64,000 nucleotides of DNA from CAVZXS01 sp963779325. GTDB lineage: Bacteria; Bacteroidota; Bacteroidia; Chitinophagales; Chitinophagaceae. Numbering within the stretch: position 1 is the stretch's first letter; each line of letters starts with the position of its first letter. The translations under genes and the position numbers were made by a program. Location: assembly GCA_963779325.1 (NCBI GenBank), contig CAVZXS010000009.1:1-64000 (forward strand), written 5' to 3'. The notes beneath the pieces are model-generated. The model saw only the letters and a program-made list of their open reading frames with translations. It did no database searches and had not been told where the DNA came from. Shown here in pieces: positions 21,211 to 29,557 of this stretch.

Positions 21211-21921
21211 ATGACCTTTTCGAAAACCGGTTCACTTATTTTCGCTGTTCTATTACTCACATCTTGCAACAATAATAATGAATTTGACGAAGGCGAAGAT
21301 GTGAATCCCAAAGCCGTTTATTTGGATTACAGTATTACGGGCGAAGAAGAAAACGAAGACATCACCTGCAAATTTCAATTCAGAACCCGGGGGTCCGAAG
21401 GCGCCGCATTGGTATTAAACAGCCCCGCAAAAATAGAACTGGACGGAGAGCAACTGACAGCGGACAGCAGCAAGCTGGGCGGTGCATATTATGAAATTCA
21501 AAAACCGCTTGCTGCCTTTACCGGTAAGCATATAATTACTTATACCGATTTGAGTAAAAAAGAATTTACCGAAGAGTTTGAATTTACACCTTTAAGCCTT
21601 GTCGGCGATATACCTACCGTAATAAGTCGCAACGATTTCAGTTTTCAGCTCGAAGGATTAGAGCCCGAAGACTATGTTACTGTTGTTATTACCGATACCG
21701 TTTTCGGATCAGATGGTATTCATCAAATAGATACGGTAAAAAATGGCCGGTTAGTAATAGCCCCTGAGCAGTTGCAGAACCTGGCCAACGGCCCGATTAC
21801 CCTTATTTTATCGAAAGAAACAGAGAAACCGCTTAAAAACCCCGGTGTTGAGGGCGGCAAAATAACCACCGAATACAGCTTGCGACGTGAGTTTGAGTTA
21901 AAGAATGTTCCTGCTCCTTAG
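21211..21921 (+). CDS. Predicted lipoprotein, unknown function
   Basis: A 236-residue protein with a lipoprotein signal (SLIFAVLLLTSC, lipid attachment at about Cys19) followed by a short polar linker NNNNEFDEGEDV. The mature part is rich in acidic residues and predicted strands, consistent with one or two beta-sandwich domains. No catalytic motif is visible. It is transcribed toward atpG with about 140 bases between, so the two are probably not co-translated. It may be an outer-membrane-anchored protein of a Bacteroidota-specific family; I do not recognise it. Confidence 0.7.
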   Translation: MTFSKTGSLIFAVLLLTSCNNNNEFDEGEDVNPKAVYLDYSITGEEENEDITCKFQFRTRGSEGAALVLNSPAKIELDGEQLTADSSKLGGAYYEIQKPLAAFTGKHIITYTDLSKKEFTEEFEFTPLSLVGDIPTVISRNDFSFQLEGLEPEDYVTVVITDTVFGSDGIHQIDTVKNGRLVIAPEQLQNLANGPITLILSKETEKPLKNPGVEGGKITTEYSLRREFELKNVPAP

Positions 21922-22060
21922 CCTGTTGTTTCTTTTTTTCAAAACCCTATGGAATTTTGCCCCGCTGACTGTACTTTTGCGGCCGGAAACGGAAGCCTGG
22001 ATAATATATATAAGACAGGGCTTTTTTCGTCTCCATAACAACAAACTATAAACTCGCAAA

Positions 22061-22960
22061 ATGGCCGGTCAATTAAAAGAAGTTCGTAACCGTATAAAAT
22101 CGGTTCAAAGTACACAACAGATTACTAAGGCTATGAAAATGGTGAGCGCCGCCAAATTGCGTCGTGCACAGGATTCCATTGTTCAAATGAGACCCTATGC
22201 CAAAAAGCTGCAGGAAATGCTGAGCAATATTGTGAGCAACAGCGAAGGTGAAGTGGGAATGGCGCTGGCTACGGAACGTACGGTAGAAAAAGTATTACTG
22301 ATTGTTATTACCAGCGACCGCGGTCTTTGCGGCGCATTTAATGCTAATGTTATTAAAGCAGCTAAGGTTTGTATTGCTGAAAAATATGCCGCGCAACATA
22401 AGAAGGGTAGTGTAACCATCTGGAATATCGGAAAAAAAGGCTACGAGCATTTTTCAAAGAATAAATACAATGCGGATGCTACGCATAAAGACATTTTTTT
22501 AAACCTGACTTTTGAAAATGTACAAAAAGCGGCGCAGGCTGCCATGAAGGCATTTGAAAACAAACAATTTGATGCAGTTGAAATTGTTTACAGTCAATTT
22601 AAAAACGCGGCTACGCAACAATTTGAAGTAGAGAAATTTTTACCCATACCGAAAGTAGAGAACCTGCCTGCCGGCAGGCAGGGAAAGCCGGCCTTAAAAG
22701 CAGATTTTATTTATGACCCGGCCAAAGAGCAATTGATAGTAGAACTAATGCCGAAGATTCTGAATACACAATTATATAAAGCGGTACTGGATTCCAATGC
22801 ATCGGAGCATGGAGCAAGAATGACGGCGATGGATAAGGCCAGTGAAAATGCGAATGAATTATTGCGGGCATTAAAAATATCTTACAACCGTGCAAGGCAG
22901 GCGGCCATTACTACCGAGTTGACTGAGATAGTAAGCGGTGCGGCCGCGTTGGAAGGTTAA
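22061..22960 (+). CDS. atpG: ATP synthase F1 gamma subunit
   Basis: Central rotor stalk of F-type ATP synthase. The N-terminal helix (LKEVRNRIKSVQSTQQITKA, from residue 5) and the C-terminal helix (ARMTAMDKASENANELL, then YNRARQAAITTELTEIVSGA) are the standard coiled coil, and ITSDRGLCGAFN is the conserved strand-loop. At 299 residues it is slightly long because residues 202-208 (LPAGRQG) are the translation of a palindromic repeat inserted in frame in the globular domain. No other ATP synthase gene adjoins it. A second palindrome follows the stop codon by 9 bases. Confidence 0.97.
   Translation: MAGQLKEVRNRIKSVQSTQQITKAMKMVSAAKLRRAQDSIVQMRPYAKKLQEMLSNIVSNSEGEVGMALATERTVEKVLLIVITSDRGLCGAFNANVIKAAKVCIAEKYAAQHKKGSVTIWNIGKKGYEHFSKNKYNADATHKDIFLNLTFENVQKAAQAAMKAFENKQFDAVEIVYSQFKNAATQQFEVEKFLPIPKVENLPAGRQGKPALKADFIYDPAKEQLIVELMPKILNTQLYKAVLDSNASEHGARMTAMDKASENANELLRALKISYNRARQAAITTELTEIVSGAAALEG
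22663..22682. repeat. In-frame palindromic repeat inside atpG
   Basis: CCTGCCTGCCGGCAGGCAGG is a perfect 20-base palindrome. Within atpG it is read as the PAGRQ core of LPAGRQG. From memory this word is widely dispersed in Bacteroidota genomes and often appears in frame in predicted proteins. Confidence 0.85.
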
Positions 22961-22969
22961 AACCCCTGT

Positions 22970-22987
22970 CTCCGCCTATCGGCGGAG
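22970..22987. repeat. Palindromic repeat after atpG
   Basis: CTCCGCC-tatc-GGCGGAG, 7-bp arms. It resembles the palindrome at 63085-63104 and may act as a transcript 3' hairpin for atpG. The rest of the 22961-23208 spacer holds a CACCCCTTTAGGGGATGGGGG word (23177-23197) of the same repeat-like character. Confidence 0.7.
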
Positions 22988-23208
22988 GACTATAGGCCGG
23001 TAATTACTTTACTTAATGCGAAAGTTATCCATTCTGCATGTTAATAATTCTTTTATCGACTTCAGTTCGCTGATTGTAATTTCGTTGATTACTTATTGTA
23101 TAGAATATAAAGTTCTTTATTCAAATTTAATAACTAATTAAAACTTTCATCTCTTGAAGCGGAGTGTTACAAAGCACCCCTTTAGGGGATGGGGGTTACT
23201 GATTTAAT

Positions 23209-23919
23209 ATGACTATACCCAATCTGATACCGCATATTGAAGCTATCATTTTTGCAAGTGATAAATCACTGACATCAATGGAAATTACCGAACTGGTAAA
23301 TAATGCTTTTGGTTTTATGGAAGATAAAATAACACTTGACCAAGTGGAAGCCGCGCTGGAAGGAATTGTAGAAAAATACAATTCTGAATTTTATCCTTTT
23401 GAAGTAAAAATGAGCGGTGGCGGCTGGCAGTTTCTTACCAAGAAAGAATTTCATAAAACGATAGCGCAACTGAACGGCGATAAATTTTTGAAACGATTAT
23501 CGGCCGCTGCGTTGGAAACGCTGGCCATTATTGCCTACAAGCAACCGGTAACCAAAGGTGAAGTGGAAAGTATACGCGGCGTAAGCGCCGATTATGCCAT
23601 GCAAAAATTATTGGAAAAAGAACTGATCGTCATCAGCGGACGGAATGAAAAATTGCCCGGTCACCCGTTGGTATACGCCACGTCAAAAACTTTTATGGAT
23701 TATTTCGGTATCAATACAGCCGATGATTTACCGAAAATACGTGAAGTGCTGGCCGAGCAAATGGTAGAGCCCACCATGGTGCGACATACTGAAAAGGAAG
23801 CGGAGGAAGTAAACGAAGAAGATAATACCGCTGAAGAAACGCCTGTATTGGCCGTAACGGAAGGCGGCGAATTGATAGAGGATAAAAAAAATAATGCGGA
23901 AGAAGGAGAGGAGAGTTAA
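23209..23919 (+). CDS. scpB: Segregation and condensation protein B
   Basis: Winged-helix kleisin-partner of the SMC-ScpA complex, acting in chromosome condensation and segregation. The 236-residue protein has two winged-helix domains (about 1-80 and 85-165), with the conserved ALETLAIIAYKQPVTKGEVE and RGVSADYAMQKLLEK segments and the GHPLVYATSKTFMDYFG ending. The last 50 residues are an acidic, low-complexity tail common in Bacteroidota homologues. It is followed by a terminator, so it is probably a single-gene unit. Confidence 0.95.
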   Translation: MTIPNLIPHIEAIIFASDKSLTSMEITELVNNAFGFMEDKITLDQVEAALEGIVEKYNSEFYPFEVKMSGGGWQFLTKKEFHKTIAQLNGDKFLKRLSAAALETLAIIAYKQPVTKGEVESIRGVSADYAMQKLLEKELIVISGRNEKLPGHPLVYATSKTFMDYFGINTADDLPKIREVLAEQMVEPTMVRHTEKEAEEVNEEDNTAEETPVLAVTEGGELIEDKKNNAEEGEES

Positions 23920-23954
23920 ACCGCACTTGATTTTTTATTGAACATATTCAATGT

Positions 23955-23983
23955 CTCATCGTACAAGCGATGAGTTTTTTTTT
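23955..23983 (+). terminator. Terminator after scpB
   Basis: CTCATCG (23955-23961) and CGATGAG (23968-23974) form a hairpin followed by nine T residues. Confidence 0.85.
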
Positions 23984-24036
23984 GCCGAAATATTAAATTT
24001 CATTTGAACAGCGCTGCAATTTATCTTTGATGACTT

Positions 24037-25248
24037 ATGAGCTATCAATTAACCGGAACGCAACTTTTAGAAATTGCAAATCAGTTTGGAACTCCCGCGT
24101 ATGTTTATCATGCCAAAAAAATAAAAGAGCAATATACTCGTTTGCAAAATGCTTTTGCCCCCACGGATACAAAATTTTTTTACGCTTGCAAGGCGCTAAC
24201 TAATATTAATATTTTAAAATACATAAAAAGCATCGGTTGCAATATTGATTGCAGCTCCGTGAATGAAATAATGCTGGCCGTTAAAGCCGGGTTCGAGCCG
24301 CAAAATATTTTATATACTTCCAATAATATCGCTTTCAGCGAAATAGAAATGGCCAAAGAGCAGGGTGTTAATATTAATATTGACAGTCTCTCCAATCTGG
24401 AAAAATTCGGAAAGAAATTCGGACACAGCTACCCGGTAGGAGTGAGGTTGCGGCCCAATATAATGGCGGGCGGTAATTTAAAAATCTCTACCGGTCATAT
24501 AGACAGTAAGTTTGGCGTTCCGTTGGAACAAATAAATGATATAGTGAAATTGGTAAAAGAAACGAATTTGTATATACGTACTCTGCATATACATACCGGC
24601 AGCGAAATAAAAGATGTGGAAGTGTTTGCGAGGGGTATTGAAGTGCTGTTTGAGTATGTTCATCTTTTCCCCGAACTGGAAGTTATTGATTTGGGCGGCG
24701 GCTTTAAAGTAAAATATAAACTGGACGATGAGGAAACGGATATTGAGCGGCTTGGAAAAAAAGTAGCGGAGGAGTTCGCTGATCTTGAAAAAAAGACCGG
24801 CCGCCATTTTCAAGTTTGGTTCGAGCCGGGTAAATTTTTAGTAAGCGAAGCGGGTTATTTTATAACGCAGGTAAATGTGGTAAAGCAAACGCCTGCTATT
24901 TCCTTCGCGGGTCTCAACAGCGGATTGAATCATTTTATCCGTCCTATGTTTTACGGTGCGTATCATGAAATGGAAAATATTTCCAATCCTTCGGGAGCGT
25001 TGAAACAATATAATGTAGTGGGCAATATTTGCGAGACGGATACTTTTGCCGCCAACAGGCAATTGCCCGAAATAAGCGAAGGTGATTTTATTGTTTTTAA
25101 AAATGCCGGCGCCTATTGTTTCGAAATGGCATCCAACTACAATTCACGATTCAAGCCCGCCGAAGTAATGGTGAAGGATGATAAATTTCATTTAATAAGA
25201 AAGCCTGATGTTTTTGAAGACCTGCTGAGAAACCAGGTAGGAATATGA
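24037..25248 (+). CDS. lysA: Diaminopimelate decarboxylase
   Basis: PLP-dependent enzyme that decarboxylates meso-diaminopimelate to L-lysine, the last step of lysine synthesis. The 403-residue protein is a fold-III (alanine racemase-like) barrel plus C-terminal beta domain. Visible signs are the PLP lysine region FFYACKALTN, the HIHTGSEI motif, the glycine-rich phosphate loop in IDLGGGFKVKY, the WFEPGKFLVSEAG segment and the substrate-binding CETDTFA and NAGAYCFEMASNYN segments. It starts about 55 bases after the scpB terminator and appears monocistronic. Confidence 0.95.
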   Translation: MSYQLTGTQLLEIANQFGTPAYVYHAKKIKEQYTRLQNAFAPTDTKFFYACKALTNINILKYIKSIGCNIDCSSVNEIMLAVKAGFEPQNILYTSNNIAFSEIEMAKEQGVNINIDSLSNLEKFGKKFGHSYPVGVRLRPNIMAGGNLKISTGHIDSKFGVPLEQINDIVKLVKETNLYIRTLHIHTGSEIKDVEVFARGIEVLFEYVHLFPELEVIDLGGGFKVKYKLDDEETDIERLGKKVAEEFADLEKKTGRHFQVWFEPGKFLVSEAGYFITQVNVVKQTPAISFAGLNSGLNHFIRPMFYGAYHEMENISNPSGALKQYNVVGNICETDTFAANRQLPEISEGDFIVFKNAGAYCFEMASNYNSRFKPAEVMVKDDKFHLIRKPDVFEDLLRNQVGI

Positions 25249-25316
25249 TAACAAAAAAATTTACTTAGAATTATGACATGTCCTTATTTGTTTAACTGAA
25301 TTTATTTCTAAAAGAA

Positions 25317-25942
25317 TTAATCTGTAACCCAAGCCAATACTAGATGCTCATGGAACTGTCGGTAATGAACAATTAATGAGTGATTGGTTTTTGTAAACAT
25401 GGCAATCGATCGTTTCGTTGCCCTGCATGTATTTTTTTCAGTTGAATATGTTTTTTGAAATCAACGGCGCCATCACCGTACCACTTAAAGACCGCTTCTT
25501 TGGCACTCCAGAGGAGGGTTGTAAGTTGTACGTTAGAAGTTGTACGTTCAGTTATATCAAACTCAAGAATCTCCGGTTTACTTAAGAATTTATCTTTTAT
25601 TTTTTCGATTTTATTTACGGGTATTTCAATATCAATGCCCACCCGGCTGTCGCTGCTAACAATAGCGGCGGCATAATCGCCGCAATGTGATATGGAGAAA
25701 TGATATTGCTCGTTTTGTAAAAAAGGTTTTTTTGTATCGGCAATCCGGATCAAATCATAAGGGAAGGAGGGTACCAGGAACTGCAGTAAAAAACGACCCG
25801 CCAGGTGCTGTAATCTTTTGCGGGGATGGGTGACATCCCTGTGCAGGGGTACATTACCCAAAAAAAACTCTTCGGTTTCCTCTATCTTCCAGATACCGAG
25901 GCGGGTAGCGGGGTTTATTTGATGTTGAAAAAAAACAGGCAC
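25317..25942 (-). CDS. 4'-phosphopantetheinyl transferase family protein (two frame shifts near the 3' end)
   Basis: Transfers phosphopantetheine from CoA to carrier proteins. Family signatures are FSISHCGDYAA (from residue 82), RVGIDIEIP (metal ligands D104 and E106) and WSAKEAVFKWYG (K148/E149). The open frame ends at 25373 with residues unlike the family, but the expected ending is present in other frames. After the A7 run at about 25432-25438 the next frame reads YMQGNETIDCHVYK. After the A5 run at about 25388-25392 the third frame reads TNHSLIVHYRQFHEHLVLAW and ends at TAA 25317-25319. Both shifts fall in homopolymers, so I annotate the whole gene and suspect sequence error. Confidence 0.82.
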
Positions 25943-26069
25943 AATTGGAATATCTTGTTAAGATAAAGATAGGGCCGATTAAGTTTTGAATGGGAAGAAA
26001 TTCGATATTTGCCCGGCTTTTGGAAAATGGTGAAAGGCAGTAGCTGTGTTGAAGAGGTTGAACTTTAGG

Positions 26070-26153
26070 TTTGAACCACAGAGACACAGGGTCACGGAGT
26101 TACACTAAGATACGCTGTGATCCTTTGTGTCATTTGTGACTCTGTGGTTCAAA
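26070..26153. repeat. MITE-like element with 13-bp inverted ends
   Basis: TTTGAACCACAGA (26070-26082) is the exact reverse complement of 26141-26153, and similarity continues inward over about 30 bases. The 84-bp stretch encodes nothing and lies upstream of dcd. Confidence 0.7.
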
Positions 26154-26237
26154 AACTATTCAGAGGAGTTGTTGCATCAGGAGAATTGGATATTGCTTCT
26201 CACCGGTAAAGTGAACTTTGATAATAAAAAAATAAAA

Positions 26238-26774
26238 ATGATTTTATCTGATACCAGGATTTTAGAGGAAATAGAAAAGGGAACCATTAAAATTGTTCCG
26301 TACGACAGAGAATGTGTAGGCAGCAACTCCTACGATGTGCATTTGGGTAAATGGCTGGCTACTTACCGCGAGCATATATTAGATGCAAAAAAACACAACG
26401 AGATAGAATATTTTGAAATACCCGAAGACGGTTTCGTTTTATATCCGCATATTTTTTATTTGGGTGTAACCCTGGAGTATACCGAAACACATGCGCATGT
26501 TCCTTTCTTAGAGGGTAAATCTTCCACCGGCAGGCTGGGTATTGATATACATGCTACTGCCGGCAAAGGCGATGTAGGTTTTTGCGGTCACTGGACATTG
26601 GAAATTTCGGTGAAGCAACCGGTGAAAGTATACAAAGGAATGCCCATCGGGCAGTTAATCTATTTTCCGGTGGATGGGGAAATAGAAGTAAAGTATAATC
26701 AAAAGAAGAATGCCAAATACAGCGGTCAGCCTGATAAACCCATTGAAAGTATGATGTGGAAAAATTTGTTTTAG
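26238..26774 (+). CDS. dcd: dCTP deaminase
   Basis: Deaminates dCTP to dUTP for thymidylate synthesis. I place the start at ATG 26238 (MILSDTRILEEIEKG). An upstream in-frame ATG at 26127 would add 37 residues that translate part of the inverted repeat, and the shorter form gives 178 residues, the usual family length. Conserved segments include VGSNSYDVHLGKWLATY, the catalytic EGKSSTGRLGIDIHATAG loop and the ending YSGQPDKPIESMMWKN. It converges with the DUF2130 gene 22 bases away, and no terminator is evident between them. Confidence 0.93.
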   Translation: MILSDTRILEEIEKGTIKIVPYDRECVGSNSYDVHLGKWLATYREHILDAKKHNEIEYFEIPEDGFVLYPHIFYLGVTLEYTETHAHVPFLEGKSSTGRLGIDIHATAGKGDVGFCGHWTLEISVKQPVKVYKGMPIGQLIYFPVDGEIEVKYNQKKNAKYSGQPDKPIESMMWKNLF

Positions 26775-26796
26775 GATATGTGTTAAGGAAGTTTGT

Positions 26797-28065
26797 TTAT
26801 TCATCTCTTTCATCACCATCGCCTAACAGGTTAAGGTCTACCGAATCCATGCCCGATATGCCGTCAACGGAACCTTTGATATGCGCCGCGTTCAATAAAA
26901 CTTTTTCCAATTGTTTCTCCCGTTGTTTCCATAATTTTTCCATAGCGTCTCTTTCCCGTTGTATAGAAAGTTTCATACTCATAAAGCCTTCACGTATGGC
27001 TTTCCATTGCTCCGAAAATTCGCTGCTTGTTAAGTAACCGTACAGCAGGTGCATTTTATCGCCCCTGTTCTCCTGGTTTTTGGCGGCGGTAAAAACTTTC
27101 AGTATACCATCGCGTAATACATGACTGAGCGGCGCTACTTCCGCAAAGGTGCAGATCCAAACACCGTCTACCTGCGCAAATTTATTTACCTCATCGGGCA
27201 AAGCCTGTGTTACAATTACGGCGATATCGCTGCCCGTACTTCTCATATCGGCTTTCAATTTTTCAATCCATCCCTTATCAAAATGTTTGGTGCGTTTACT
27301 TTCATAAATTATTTTTCCGCATTCCTGCCCGAAACTGTTTCTAACGGTTTGTATGCAATCGGCGCCGCGTACACCTTTGCCTACTTCGCCAATCAAGTCA
27401 AAAGGAAAAGCCGCCCGTAACATTTCTTCCAACGCCAGTTCCTGTACTTCGCCCTGCAATTGCATACTGCCCTGCTCGGCTTTGCGCTTCATTTCTTCGG
27501 CCATTTTTTTCTGATCGTCCAATTGCTTTTCCAATTCTTTCATACGCATTTGGTACTCCGTTTCTTTCGCTTCGTTTTTTTGTTGTTCAATTTTTCTTAT
27601 TTCATCCGAAAGCTTTGCTCTTTCTTCCTGCAATTTTCTTTGTGCAGTTATTTCCAGTTCGGCCTCTTTATTTTTCAGCTCCTGTTCTTTTTTTAAAAAT
27701 TCCAGTTCTTTATTTCGGGCCAATTTTAATTTTTCTTCGTTGTCTTTGTTGTTGTTCTCCAGCATGCGTAATTTATTTTCAAAATCCGCAGTGGTACTTT
27801 TTGTGATCTGTTCTTTCAGATCAGTTTCTATTTTCTGCCTTTCTTGCTGAATTTTTTGACTAAAAATTTCGTTCTCTCTTTTTTTTGTTTCATCAAATCT
27901 CAAAAATTCCTCTTGTAATTTTTTCTTATCCTCTTCTAAATTATTTAATGATTGTTGCAGTTGAATTTGGTATTGCTGCTTGTATTTTTGTTCCAATTCT
28001 ACAGCAATTACATTTTCCACATCAAATTCATGTCCGCATTTGGGGCATTTTATATTTTTTGCCAT
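26797..28065 (-). CDS. DUF2130 family protein (zinc ribbon, coiled coil, nuclease-like domain)
   Basis: A 422-residue protein. An N-terminal half zinc ribbon (CPKCGHEF, residues 5-12) is followed by a long charged coiled coil (about 25-205) and a C-terminal domain with GADCIQTVRNSFGQECGKIIYESKRTKHF. This last stretch resembles the PD-(D/E)xK-like core (acidic residues, then E-x-K) found in RmuC-like and related proteins. The family is widespread but uncharacterised; a DNA-associated role is inference. The C-terminal 80 residues are again helical and end in an acidic tail. Next upstream on the same strand is tRNA-Leu(GAG) with its own terminator, so the gene probably has its own promoter in 28066-28098. 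Confidence 0.85.
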   Translation of the reverse strand: MAKNIKCPKCGHEFDVENVIAVELEQKYKQQYQIQLQQSLNNLEEDKKKLQEEFLRFDETKKRENEIFSQKIQQERQKIETDLKEQITKSTTADFENKLRMLENNNKDNEEKLKLARNKELEFLKKEQELKNKEAELEITAQRKLQEERAKLSDEIRKIEQQKNEAKETEYQMRMKELEKQLDDQKKMAEEMKRKAEQGSMQLQGEVQELALEEMLRAAFPFDLIGEVGKGVRGADCIQTVRNSFGQECGKIIYESKRTKHFDKGWIEKLKADMRSTGSDIAVIVTQALPDEVNKFAQVDGVWICTFAEVAPLSHVLRDGILKVFTAAKNQENRGDKMHLLYGYLTSSEFSEQWKAIREGFMSMKLSIQRERDAMEKLWKQREKQLEKVLLNAAHIKGSVDGISGMDSVDLNLLGDGDERDE

Positions 28066-28098
28066 TAATTATTTTTTTACAAGATAGATAAAATAAAA

Positions 28099-28120
28099 AA
28101 GCGAAGTAAAAACTTCGCTT
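28099..28120 (-). terminator. Terminator of tRNA-Leu(GAG)
   Basis: AAGCGAAGT (28099-28107) pairs with ACTTCGCTT (28112-28120). On the minus strand it is followed by TTTTTTATTTT. It lies 6 bases after the tRNA 3' end. Confidence 0.85.
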
Positions 28121-28126
28121 TAAATG

Positions 28127-28210
28127 TGCCCGGGACCGGATTCGAACCAGCACACCGTTTCCGGCGCCACCACCTCAAGGTGGTGCGTCTACCAATTTCG
28201 CCACCCGGGC
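28127..28210 (-). tRNA. tRNA-Leu (anticodon GAG)
   Basis: A class II cloverleaf on the minus strand. The acceptor arm is GCCCGGG/CCCGGGC, the D-arm contains AAATTGGTAGACGC, the anticodon loop is TTGAGGT, there is a long variable arm, and the T-arm contains GGTTCGAATCC. CCA is not encoded. Confidence 0.95.
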
Positions 28211-28304
28211 ATAAGGTTTGCAAATATAGCAGATAAGTTTCAACGTTTATAAGTTGGAAGGTTTACAACTTTATGAGGATTCATATTTTAAAAATAGCAG
28301 CCAA

Positions 28305-29495
28305 TCAACTCTTTAACTTCTTTTTCAATACAATCCTGAACGTAGTTCCTTTGCCGGGTTCAGAACTTTTTACATACAACTCGCCTTTATGGTATTGCTC
28401 TATAATTCTTTTAGATAAACTAAGTCCCAAGCCCCACCCGCGTTTTTTTGTTGTAAAGCCGGGCTTAAAAACTTTAGAAATATTTTGCGGACTGATTCCC
28501 TTACCCGTATCGGTCACTTCAATAGCTACTTTATCCGGCTTATCAATAACTGATACGGTAATACTGCCTTTACCGTCCATGGCATCCAATGCATTCTTTA
28601 ATAAATTTTCTATTACCCAATCAAACAGCGGAGCTGAAACGGGTACTGTAATTTCATCTTTACCGTTTTTATTTAATGTAAAATTCACTTTGCCGCCCGC
28701 ACGTTTTCGTATATAGTCAACCATATTCTCAATCTGCGGCATAATATCTTTTTCATCCAAGTGAGGAATACTGCCGATTTTTCCAAAACGGTCCGATACC
28801 AACTGCAATCGTTTTACATCTTTTTCAAGTTCTGTTGTAATTTTTTCATTGGCGGGGTTTTCTTTCAGCATTTCAATCCATCCTTCCAATGAAGAAACGG
28901 GTGTGCCTAACTGGTGCGCCGTTTCTTTAGCCATACCGGCCCATACCCGGTTTTGAGTACTTCGGTAATTGCTGCGCAGCGCCAAAAAAGTAATCAATAT
29001 AAAAAGTGCGATTACAATTAATTGTATGATGGGGTAATACCTTACTTCATTCAAAAGAGCCGTTTCTCCGTAGTAATATTTATTTATAATCAGCGGGTCT
29101 TTATTTACTTCTACAAGAACCGGGGGATTCAGTTCCTTATATTCTTTTACTTTTTTTTGCAGAAAATTTGTATCACCGGCTATTTTCGCCGAATCAAGAT
29201 TTAGAAACGTACCGGACGGACGATCATTTTCATCCGTTTCAATTATCGGGATTTCTTTATTTTCGAAAGCTATTTTATTGGTCAAGTTAAGAGCCGATTG
29301 CTCACCGGGTGTAAAATTGGCCGCTTGTATCAGTTCCGCTCTTGTTTTTAAGGACTCTACCCATACATTTACTTTACGGCGCTCATCGGCTGCAATTTTT
29401 TTAGCAAGGTATTTGGAATAGAAGATGGTACCGGTGGCAATACCTATTGCAATAAGGGCAATGCCGGTTTTCCAATTAAATATTTGCTGAAACAT
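28305..29495 (-). CDS. Membrane sensor histidine kinase
   Basis: A 396-residue kinase with two membrane spans (about 10-28 and 155-175) enclosing a 125-residue extracytoplasmic sensor region, then a HisKA domain with phospho-acceptor H194 in ETAHQLGTPVSSLEGW. This HQLGTP variant of the H-box is one I recall from Bacteroidota. The HATPase domain shows NLLKNALDAM (N-box), VTDTGKGI (G1) and GWGLGLSLSKRII (G2). No response regulator gene is adjacent, so it is an orphan here. The ligand is unknown. It is divergent from the glycosyltransferase gene, with about 60 bases between. Confidence 0.92.
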   Translation of the reverse strand: MFQQIFNWKTGIALIAIGIATGTIFYSKYLAKKIAADERRKVNVWVESLKTRAELIQAANFTPGEQSALNLTNKIAFENKEIPIIETDENDRPSGTFLNLDSAKIAGDTNFLQKKVKEYKELNPPVLVEVNKDPLIINKYYYGETALLNEVRYYPIIQLIVIALFILITFLALRSNYRSTQNRVWAGMAKETAHQLGTPVSSLEGWIEMLKENPANEKITTELEKDVKRLQLVSDRFGKIGSIPHLDEKDIMPQIENMVDYIRKRAGGKVNFTLNKNGKDEITVPVSAPLFDWVIENLLKNALDAMDGKGSITVSVIDKPDKVAIEVTDTGKGISPQNISKVFKPGFTTKKRGWGLGLSLSKRIIEQYHKGELYVKSSEPGKGTTFRIVLKKKLKS

Positions 29496-29557
29496 GTTTC
29501 GAATTTAGGACTGATTATGCTGCAACCCTTATTTTTGACGAAATATTTTAAAAACTG

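Noticed and set aside
26127..26237. Upstream start for dCTP deaminase
   Set aside because: The extra 37 residues are encoded by the inverted repeat and adjoining spacer and do not belong to the family.
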